Under the pieces are notes generated by a model. It was not told the DNA's origin, ran no database searches, and saw only the letters and a list, made by a program, of their open reading frames with translations. Positions 1 through 5,172 of a stretch of 5,938 nucleotides of DNA are shown one piece after another. The stretch comes from WHSM01 sp050701695. GTDB lineage: Bacteria; Actinomycetota; Actinomycetes; Mycobacteriales; Micromonosporaceae. The number at the start of each line of letters is the position of its first letter. Within the stretch, counting starts at the first letter, position 1. The translations under genes and the position numbers were made by a program. Location: NCBI GenBank assembly GCA_050701695.1, contig JBOGDE010000352.1:1-5938 (forward strand), written 5' to 3'.

Positions 1-26
1 GCGCTGCTCCCCGCTGCGCCGGTCAC
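1..26 (-). CDS. Possible start of the next operon gene (first 8 codons only)
   Basis: A GTG at 26-24 overlaps the TGA stop of the GT2 glycosyltransferase (25-23) in a GTGA arrangement, the same coupling style as other junctions in this operon. A GGAG lies at 37-34, seven bases before the GTG. The readable residues are M-T-G-A-A-G-S-S before the window ends, too few to suggest a family. By context it would be another polysaccharide gene (glycosyltransferase, flippase or modifying enzyme), but that is inference. It could also be a chance start codon. Confidence 0.4.
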
Positions 27-898
27 CGCGCCGCTCCGCGGTGCGCGGGGACCAGGTCCCAGGCGGTACGGCGGCCCAGCGCCCGCAGCGCCCGCCGGCG
101 CAGGTTGCGGCTGGTTCGGCGCCACCCGGTGTACTGCCGGGGATCCAGCGACGCGGTCTGCGCCACCACCGCCGAGCGGCGCATCTGGGCCTCCCAGTCG
201 GCCAGGGTGCGGATCCCCGAGGTACGCGCCGACAGTGGCAGGTGCGCCCGCAGGTCCTCATCGGTGCGGTACATGGTGTGCGGGCTGCGCGGATCGTCCA
301 TGTGGTCCTCGGGCAGGAACGGGTAGTACCAGCCGTTGACCCAGCCCAGCCGGGACGCCCTGATGCACCACGAGGTGAACGAGTCGCGCGGCCCGAGCGG
401 CCCGGCGCGCGCGATCATCTCGCGCTTGGCGAGGTAGCCGGAGCCCTGCACCCACAGGTTGCGCAGCAGTTGGTGCTTCTCACCGGCGAAGGACCGGATC
501 TTGGGTGCGGCGCGGTCGGGATCGAAGTCCTCGTCGAGGAACCGCCAGCTGCCGATCACCCCGAACTCCGGTACGTCGGCGTGCGCCCCGCGCAGCGCCT
601 GGATCCAGCCCGGCGAGACCAGGCAGTCGTCGTCCACCTTCGACAGGTAGTCCGCGTCCGACTGCTGCCACAGCCAGTTGGTGGGCACCCGCAGCCTGGC
701 GTTCTCGCGGCTGTGGTGGAACCGGTGCACCCGTGGATGGTGCAGGTAGTCGCGTACCACCTGCAGGGTCTCGGCGTGGTTGCCGTTGTGCCACAGCCAG
801 ACCCGGCAGTGCTCGTCGCAGGTCTGCAGCAGCCGGGCCAGGGAGAGCCGTACGTACTCCGGCCGCTGGTAGGTGATCATGAGAATGTCAGTCCGCAT
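23..898 (-). CDS. GT2-like (GT-A fold) glycosyltransferase
   Basis: Predicted 291-residue cytoplasmic glycosyltransferase that adds a sugar from a nucleotide donor to the growing lipid-linked repeat unit; donor and acceptor cannot be read from the sequence. The N-terminus, DILMITYQRPEY (residues 4-15), is the first beta strand and loop of a family 2 nucleotide-binding domain. A K-V-D-D-D-C segment at about 87-92 supplies the acidic metal-binding (DXD-type) motif. GSWRFLDEDF at 116-125 and LPEDHMDD at 195-202 are probable acceptor-side and late acidic elements. The C-terminal 40 residues are Arg-rich, with no membrane helix, and may sit on the membrane surface. The ATG at 898 is supported by AGGAGG four bases upstream; a second ATG at residue 7 is less well placed. 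The gene overlaps the ligase-like gene by 11 bases. Family assignment is firm, specificity unknown. Confidence 0.85.
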   Translation of the reverse strand: MRTDILMITYQRPEYVRLSLARLLQTCDEHCRVWLWHNGNHAETLQVVRDYLHHPRVHRFHHSRENARLRVPTNWLWQQSDADYLSKVDDDCLVSPGWIQALRGAHADVPEFGVIGSWRFLDEDFDPDRAAPKIRSFAGEKHQLLRNLWVQGSGYLAKREMIARAGPLGPRDSFTSWCIRASRLGWVNGWYYPFLPEDHMDDPRSPHTMYRTDEDLRAHLPLSARTSGIRTLADWEAQMRRSAVVAQTASLDPRQYTGWRRTSRNLRRRALRALGRRTAWDLVPAHRGAAR

Positions 899-2303
899 CG
901 GACCTCCTGTCGCCGCCCGGTTCGGTGGGTGCCTCAGAGGCCGGTTGGCCGGCGGACGGCGCGCTCGTCAGCCGCCACAGCGCGCCGGCGGCACCGACCA
1001 CCAACGCCACGGTCAGCGCGTACGTGGAGAAATAGAGCGCGTCGAAGGTGAACGCGGAGAGCCCCGCGACCACCACCGCGGCAGCCAGCGCCGCTGCCAG
1101 GTCCCGGTCCCGCGCCGACCCGGCCGCCTTCGCCCGGCGGTAGCTGGTCACGCTCAGCCCGAGCCCGGTCAGGTAGATCGCGACGAGTCCGACCAGCCCG
1201 ACGATGCCGCCGCTGACCAGGGTGAGCAGCCACTGGTTGTCCAGCAGCAGGTACAGCTCGGGGAGGAACGTACCGACGCCGCGGCCGAACCACGGCCGTT
1301 CCGCGATCATCGGGGAGACCACCCCGTAGTCCTCGGTACGCCCGATGATGCTCGGGTCGTTCTCGGTGTTGAGCAGCAGCGACCGCAGCGTGCCGATCAG
1401 CCCTGGGCGGATCGCGTTCAGCGCGACCGTCAGCGCCACCGCCACCACCGCGGCGTTCAGCCGGGCCCGCCACGACCACGCCGGCGCCATCACCGCCAGC
1501 GCCACGAACAGTGCCAGGATCCCGGTACGCGACAGCGACAGCGGGACCGCCAGCGTCATCACCACGATCATGCCGGCGTACAGCTGGCGGTGCAGCCGGT
1601 CGGGGGCGAACTTCGCGTAGTGGATCGCCAGCGGGAGCAGCATCGCGAGCAGCACGCTGAACTCGATGTAGTGCCCGGTGGTGCCGGCCACCCGGAACAG
1701 CCCGCCGGCGCCACGCGGGCTGAAACCCACCGGCGGCGCCTGGAAGGTGAGCAGCGGCGGCACGCTGATGAACTCGGTGAAGTCGCGCTGCAGCACGAAC
1801 TGCCCGATCCCGATCAGCGCCATCACCGCGGCGGCGGCGGTCAGCGTACGCAGCACCGCGTCCAGCCGCTGCCGGTTGCTGATCCCGTCGGCGGCGAGCA
1901 GCGCCACCCCGGCGAACGCCAGCGCCGCCAGCATCGCGCGGTTGGCGCCGTTCTGCTCCAGAATGGACAGCCCCCGGATCTGGCCGGACGCGTACCCGAG
2001 GAGCAGCGTGACCAGGTAGCAGCCGAGCACCCAGCGCACCGGCTGGCGGCCGCTCGTGGCCAGCGCCGGGTGCAGCCGGGTCAGCCCCCACCACATCGCC
2101 AGCAGCTGCGCCGCCAGCATCGCCGGCCGGCCCACACTGGCCATGTCGGTGACGATCAACCGTTCCGGCAACAGGTACGCCAGCACCACCACCAGCATCA
2201 GCACGCCCGCGGCGTCGCCGAGCCGGTGGGTGGTCGGCACCACCGACGCGCGCAGCGCCGTACCGTGGCCGTTTACCGGTCGCAGGGCGAGGGGGGAGCC
2301 CAT
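888..2303 (-). CDS. O-antigen ligase / Wzy-like polymerase family membrane protein
   Basis: A 471-residue integral membrane protein with about 11-12 hydrophobic segments (for example near 31-50, 56-76, 89-108, 123-140, 150-172, 212-228, 260-276, 281-297, 359-385, 403-420 and 424-443). It has the Wzy_C signature: SLSRTGILAL (256-265), then a long loop with GRTEDYG and ERPWFGRGVGTF (321-346), then DNQWLLTLVSGGIVGLVG (355-372), matching the family pattern of a G-x-G loop followed by D-N and a Gly-rich helix. The family joins or polymerises undecaprenyl-linked glycans on the outer face of the membrane. With a Wzz-like protein beside it in an actinomycete, repeat-unit polymerase is the likelier role; ligase activity cannot be excluded. 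The ATG at 2303 lies nine bases after the upstream TAG without a clear Shine-Dalgarno. The tail after 447 is Pro/Ala/Asp-rich and probably cytoplasmic. Confidence 0.85.
   Translation of the reverse strand: MGSPLALRPVNGHGTALRASVVPTTHRLGDAAGVLMLVVVLAYLLPERLIVTDMASVGRPAMLAAQLLAMWWGLTRLHPALATSGRQPVRWVLGCYLVTLLLGYASGQIRGLSILEQNGANRAMLAALAFAGVALLAADGISNRQRLDAVLRTLTAAAAVMALIGIGQFVLQRDFTEFISVPPLLTFQAPPVGFSPRGAGGLFRVAGTTGHYIEFSVLLAMLLPLAIHYAKFAPDRLHRQLYAGMIVVMTLAVPLSLSRTGILALFVALAVMAPAWSWRARLNAAVVAVALTVALNAIRPGLIGTLRSLLLNTENDPSIIGRTEDYGVVSPMIAERPWFGRGVGTFLPELYLLLDNQWLLTLVSGGIVGLVGLVAIYLTGLGLSVTSYRRAKAAGSARDRDLAAALAAAVVVAGLSAFTFDALYFSTYALTVALVVGAAGALWRLTSAPSAGQPASEAPTEPGGDRRSDAD
903..908 (-). promoter_or_regulatory. 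Shine-Dalgarno site of the GT2 glycosyltransferase
   Basis: AGGAGG on the minus strand, four bases upstream of the ATG at 898-896 and inside the last codons of the upstream ligase-like gene. It is one of the strongest ribosome binding sites in the window and supports the first ATG as the start, though the spacing is slightly short. Confidence 0.6.
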
Positions 2304-2312
2304 CCGCGAGGC

Positions 2313-3068
2313 CTAGCGGGTACGTCGTGCCGGGTCGTACCCGCCGCCGGGCGCCGCACCGACCGCGGGGAACGTGATCGTGGCGTCGCTGTCGGGGCCG
2401 GGTTGCCAGCGGCCGGGCAGCGGGCCGTCCGGCACCGGCGCGGTGCCGACCGAAGGCTCCGGGCGCCGGCGCTGGCGCAGCAGCGCGTCGATGACCACCG
2501 CGAACCCGGCGGTGAGCAGCAGTCCGGCGAACATGATCATCGCCTGTCCGCGCCGCAGCCCGGTGTTGGAGGTCACCAGGTTGTCGCCCGGGTCCAGCAC
2601 CTGCGCGGTGATCTGGTGGCCGGGCTTCGGCTTGTACGCCGCCTGCCGGCTGGCCACCTCGTCGGTGATCAGGCCGATCACCCGGGTGGCGGCGGACCGT
2701 ACCTGCTGCTGGCTGGCGCCCGACACCTCGATCAGCACGATCGAGCTGCGGGGCAGCACGCCGACCTCGTAGGCTGCCTCGATCCCCTCGGCGGCGACCT
2801 TGTCCCGGCTGGCCTTGCTCTGCACCGCGATCGAGACCGCCTGCGCCATCGCGACCGGCCCGACGTCCAGCCACGGATTGGCCTTCTCGCCCGGTTTCGG
2901 CGCCTCGGGACGGTCCGCGGGCGGTACCAGCAGCACCGACGCGGCCGAGGTGTACTCCGGCTTGATGAACGCGCTCGCGCCCAGCGTGGCCGCCAGCACC
3001 GCCAACAGCAGCGGCACCACCACGTACCAGCGTCGCCACATCACCTTGGCGATGTCCCACATGTCCAC
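2313..3068 (-). CDS. Wzz-like polysaccharide co-polymerase / chain-length determinant (no kinase domain)
   Basis: A 251-residue protein with the two-helix layout of polysaccharide co-polymerases. A short N-terminal segment (MDMWDIAKVMWRRW) leads into helix 1 at about 14-34. An extracytoplasmic domain of about 140 residues follows, beginning with the family-typical FIKPEYTSAASVLLVPP (34-50) and containing a predicted helical part (about 72-145). Helix 2 is at about 176-196. A basic, Pro/Gly-rich cytoplasmic tail of about 50 residues ends the protein. Such proteins set chain length with a Wzy polymerase. There is no Walker A/B kinase domain and no clear C-terminal tyrosine cluster, so any kinase partner would be encoded elsewhere. 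Start is GTG at 3068 with GGGGG five bases upstream; the ATG two codons later (3062-3060) is an alternative. The neighbouring Wzy-like gene, nine bases downstream, supports the assignment. Confidence 0.8.
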   Translation of the reverse strand: MDMWDIAKVMWRRWYVVVPLLLAVLAATLGASAFIKPEYTSAASVLLVPPADRPEAPKPGEKANPWLDVGPVAMAQAVSIAVQSKASRDKVAAEGIEAAYEVGVLPRSSIVLIEVSGASQQQVRSAATRVIGLITDEVASRQAAYKPKPGHQITAQVLDPGDNLVTSNTGLRRGQAMIMFAGLLLTAGFAVVIDALLRQRRRPEPSVGTAPVPDGPLPGRWQPGPDSDATITFPAVGAAPGGGYDPARRTR

Positions 3069-3073
3069 GGCTG

Positions 3074-3078
3074 CCCCC
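3074..3078 (-). promoter_or_regulatory. Ribosome binding site of the Wzz-like gene
   Basis: GGGGG on the minus strand sits five bases before GTG 3068-3066 and eleven bases before ATG 3062-3060, and abuts the TAG stop of the GT4 gene. The spacing favours GTG as the start, though both are possible. Confidence 0.4.
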
Positions 3079-4346
3079 TACGGCGTACTCGGCTGGACGG
3101 CGTCGGCCGAGCTGTCGGCCAGGCTCTTGGTCGGTTGAGGTGCCGGCGCGGCTTTCGGACCCAGGAGGCGGCGCCACATCCCAAGGTAGGCACGCTCCTG
3201 GTGGTCCCAGGCGAGAGTGTCGCGATACCGACGCCGACCCGCCCGGCTCATCCGGGTCCGGGCGTCCGGGTCGTCGAGCAGGTCGTCGATCGCGCCGGCC
3301 AGCTGCTCGGGCGTACCGTCCGGCAGGTACGTCGCGGCATCCCCGGCGCTGGCCCGGGTCTCGGCCAGGTCCACCGCCACCACCGGTACGCCACGCGCCA
3401 GGTACTCGATGGTCTTGGCCATCGTGGAGTGCTCCGTGTGCGCGGTACGCGGATCCGGCTGCAGCGCCAGCGTCGCGCCGGTGAGCAGCCGGTCCACCGC
3501 GGCGGCGTCCAGCCAGCCGGTGAACTCCACCAGCCCGCCGAGCCCCTCGGCGTCGACCAGCTCGCGCAGATCGGGCAGCGACTCGCCGTCCCCGGCGATC
3601 TGCAGCCGCCAGCCGTCGCGGCCCCGGCGCCGGGCCAGCTCGGCGGCGGCGAGCACCGCGGCCGCCACCCCGTCCTGCGGCCCGATCACACCGAGGTAGA
3701 CGATCCGGTGGTACGGGTCTGAGGGCACCGCCGGTGCCCTCACCTCCGAGTGCGCCGGGCCGTTGCGGACCACGGTGATCCGCTCCGGGGGTACCCCGGC
3801 GCGCTGGATGGCGATCCGGCGGTACGAGTCGTTGGTGGAGATCACCGCGCTGGCGCAGCGCAGCGAGAGCCGTTCGAAGCCGCGCAGCACCCGCAGCACG
3901 TGCCGGTTCGGGGTCGCGGTGCGTGCGGCGTACACCTCGGGGGACAGGTCGTGGTGGTCGAACACGAACCGGCGGCCCAGCGCCCGGCACAGCAGCGCCA
4001 GCGGCCAGAACACGTCCGGCGGGTTGCACACCTGTACCGCGTCGCAGCGACCGCGTACCAGCAGCGCCAGCAGATGCCAGCTGACCGCGACCAGCGACCA
4101 GCCGAACTCCAGCGCGAACGAGACCACCCCGGCGCCGGCCACCGGCAGCCGGTACGGCCGCACCGCGACCCGCCGGCCGCAGCCCGGTACCGCGTTGGTC
4201 TCCCCGCGGGGGCACACCACCGTGACCCGGTAGCCGGCGCGCTCCAGCGCGAGGCACTGCCGGATCACCCGGCGGTCGCGCTCCACGGGCAGGTTGGCGA
4301 CCACGATCACCAGGTGGGCGGCACGGTGGGCGGCTCGACTCGTCAT
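3078..4346 (-). CDS. GT4 family (GT-B fold) glycosyltransferase
   Basis: A 422-residue retaining glycosyltransferase of the two-domain GT-B type. The N-terminal domain (GT4 N-terminal type) contains HLVIVVANLPVERDRRV near the start, with an Arg-rich loop, and FDHHDLSPEVYAAR (about 129-142), a segment typical of bacterial WbuB/WcaI-like GT4 enzymes. The C-terminal Glycos_transf_1 domain shows VVRNGP (192-197), VYLGVIGPQDGV (216-227), LQIAGDGE (248-255) and STMAKTIEYLARGVPVVAV (307-325), whose Lys and Glu correspond to the donor-phosphate and sugar-contacting positions. It should extend the lipid-linked intermediate made by the upstream phosphoglycosyl transferase. The start is placed at the ATG 4346-4344, which overlaps the upstream TGA as ATGA; the frame stays open to a GTG at 4409, but that would add 21 Gly/Pro-rich residues overlapping the upstream gene. 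A Pro/Ser-rich tail follows the catalytic domain. Confidence 0.88.
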   Translation of the reverse strand: MTSRAAHRAAHLVIVVANLPVERDRRVIRQCLALERAGYRVTVVCPRGETNAVPGCGRRVAVRPYRLPVAGAGVVSFALEFGWSLVAVSWHLLALLVRGRCDAVQVCNPPDVFWPLALLCRALGRRFVFDHHDLSPEVYAARTATPNRHVLRVLRGFERLSLRCASAVISTNDSYRRIAIQRAGVPPERITVVRNGPAHSEVRAPAVPSDPYHRIVYLGVIGPQDGVAAAVLAAAELARRRGRDGWRLQIAGDGESLPDLRELVDAEGLGGLVEFTGWLDAAAVDRLLTGATLALQPDPRTAHTEHSTMAKTIEYLARGVPVVAVDLAETRASAGDAATYLPDGTPEQLAGAIDDLLDDPDARTRMSRAGRRRYRDTLAWDHQERAYLGMWRRLLGPKAAPAPQPTKSLADSSADAVQPSTP

Positions 4347-5047
4347 CGCGCCACCGACCGGTCCAGTACCACCCGTACGGTGCGTGCCAGGATCCGCAGG
4401 TCCAGCCACAGCGACTTGGTGTGCGCGTACCGTACGTCGAGCTCAAGGGCGGCCTTGTAGTCCACCGTGGAGCGGCCGCTGACCTGCCACAGCCCGGTGA
4501 TGCCGGGGCGTACCGCGAACCGCGGCTCGGCCCCCTCGCCGAACAGCTCCGCCTCCCACGCGAGCACCGGGCGGGGCCCCACCAGCGAGAGCTCGCCGCG
4601 CACCACGTTCCACAGCTGGGGCAGCTCGTCGAGGCTGGTACGCCGCAGGAAGCTGCCGACCCGGGTCACCCGCGGATCGGTGGTGAGCTTGTAGACGCCG
4701 GCCTGGCCGCCGTCGGGCGGGGTGTCCTCGGTGAGCAGCCGGCGGACGTACCGGCGGTGGATCTCGTCGCTGTTGCCGTCGATCATGGTGCGGAACTTGA
4801 TGATGCGGAACCGCCGGCGGTGCAACCCGAGCCGTTCCTGCCGGAACAGCACCGGGCCGGGGCTGGACAGCTTCACCGCGATCGCCACCGCGAGCAGCAC
4901 GGGGGAGAGCAGGACCACCAGCAGCAGTGCCGCGACCGCCTCGGTGAGCTGGCGCGCCGAGAGCAGCCACCACCGGACGGTGAGCACCCGCAGGGCGCGT
5001 ACCGGGGTGGGTGGCTCGGCGGGCAGACGGCGCAGTTCGATGGTCAT
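4343..5047 (-). CDS. Monotopic phosphoglycosyl transferase (bacterial sugar transferase, Bac_transf family)
   Basis: A 234-residue initiating enzyme that transfers a sugar-1-phosphate from a nucleotide sugar to undecaprenyl phosphate at the inner membrane face. The layout matches the small monotopic class: a basic N-terminal stretch, one hydrophobic re-entrant segment at about 37-58, then KLSSPGPVLFRQERLG (59-74), KFRTM (84-88), the catalytic Asp-Glu pair in TSLDELPQLWNVVRG (D140, E141), LSLVGPRP (153-160) and RPGITGLWQVSGRS (180-193). All core motifs are intact. The WbaP-type N-terminal multi-helix domain is absent, so this is the short form. The ATG at 5047 overlaps the stop of a possible 42-codon ORF; the Shine-Dalgarno is weak (GGGCGG within a GC-rich run), so translation may depend on coupling. 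Its stop overlaps the GT4 start. The sugar may be an amino sugar, given the aminotransferase upstream; this is inference. Confidence 0.92.
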   Translation of the reverse strand: MTIELRRLPAEPPTPVRALRVLTVRWWLLSARQLTEAVAALLLVVLLSPVLLAVAIAVKLSSPGPVLFRQERLGLHRRRFRIIKFRTMIDGNSDEIHRRYVRRLLTEDTPPDGGQAGVYKLTTDPRVTRVGSFLRRTSLDELPQLWNVVRGELSLVGPRPVLAWEAELFGEGAEPRFAVRPGITGLWQVSGRSTVDYKAALELDVRYAHTKSLWLDLRILARTVRVVLDRSVAR

Positions 5048-5172
5048 GCGGCGCCGCCCGCAGCCGGCCTGGAGGTGAGGGAGCGCAGCGACTGAGCCGC
5101 AGGGTCGGCTACAGGGTGGCCCAAGGCCGCATGACCCGCACGAGCGGAGCGAGTGCCATCGAACAGGGTCAT
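5042..5172. repeat. Repeat-rich spacer with short direct and inverted repeats
   Basis: Within the spacer, GAGCGCAGCGACTG (5081-5094) and GAGCGGAGCGAGTG (5142-5155) match at 12 of 14 positions in direct orientation. GGTCATGCGGC (5042-5052) is an exact inverted match to GCCGCATGACC (5126-5136). GGGTCAT (5166-5172) is an inverted match to ATGACCC (5131-5137). The 10-base palindrome GCGGCGCCGC (5048-5057) abuts the phosphoglycosyl transferase start. On the minus strand ATGACC occurs at both ends, 125 bases apart. This density is unlike the very tight other junctions and suggests a small repeat element or a slippage product; no transposase or long terminal inverted repeats are present. Confidence 0.45.
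5044..5172 (-). CDS. Possible small ORF (42 aa) between the aminotransferase and the phosphoglycosyl transferase
   Basis: An ATG at 5172-5170 overlaps the aminotransferase stop (5171-5169) as ATGA, and the TGA at 5046-5044 overlaps the phosphoglycosyl transferase ATG in the same way. GGGAGG lies six bases before the ATG. The product begins MTLFDGTRSARAG and ends SLTSRPAAGGAA: Ala/Arg/Ser-rich, no membrane helix, no family recognised. Against a real protein, much of the ORF is made of short repeats of the GAGCGSAGCGA type. It may therefore be a fortuitous frame across an inserted or slipped spacer, or a leader-like ORF that carries ribosomes to the next gene. Confidence 0.3.
   Translation of the reverse strand: MTLFDGTRSARAGHAALGHPVADPAAQSLRSLTSRPAAGGAA

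Noticed and set aside
873..3722. Plus-strand open frame of about 949 codons across the GT2, ligase-like, Wzz-like and GT4 genes
   Set aside because: The product is Arg/Gln/His/Pro-rich with no domain pattern; it is the antisense image of high-GC coding sequence, where stops are rare. The minus-strand genes show clear family motifs.
4347..4409. Upstream GTG start extending the GT4 glycosyltransferase by 21 residues
   Set aside because: The extension is Gly/Pro/Thr-rich, lies inside the phosphoglycosyl transferase gene, and the ATG at 4346 gives the usual ATGA overlap and a normal GT-B N-terminus.
934..4446. Minus-strand open frame of about 1170 codons in another phase
   Set aside because: It crosses several well-supported genes out of frame and is made almost entirely of Gly, Ala, Arg and Pro, typical of a high-GC shadow frame.
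5048..5168. Rho-independent terminator or attenuator in the spacer
   Set aside because: Short GC-rich palindromes exist (5048-5057; 5118-5128), but there is no U-tract, and the flanking genes look co-transcribed.
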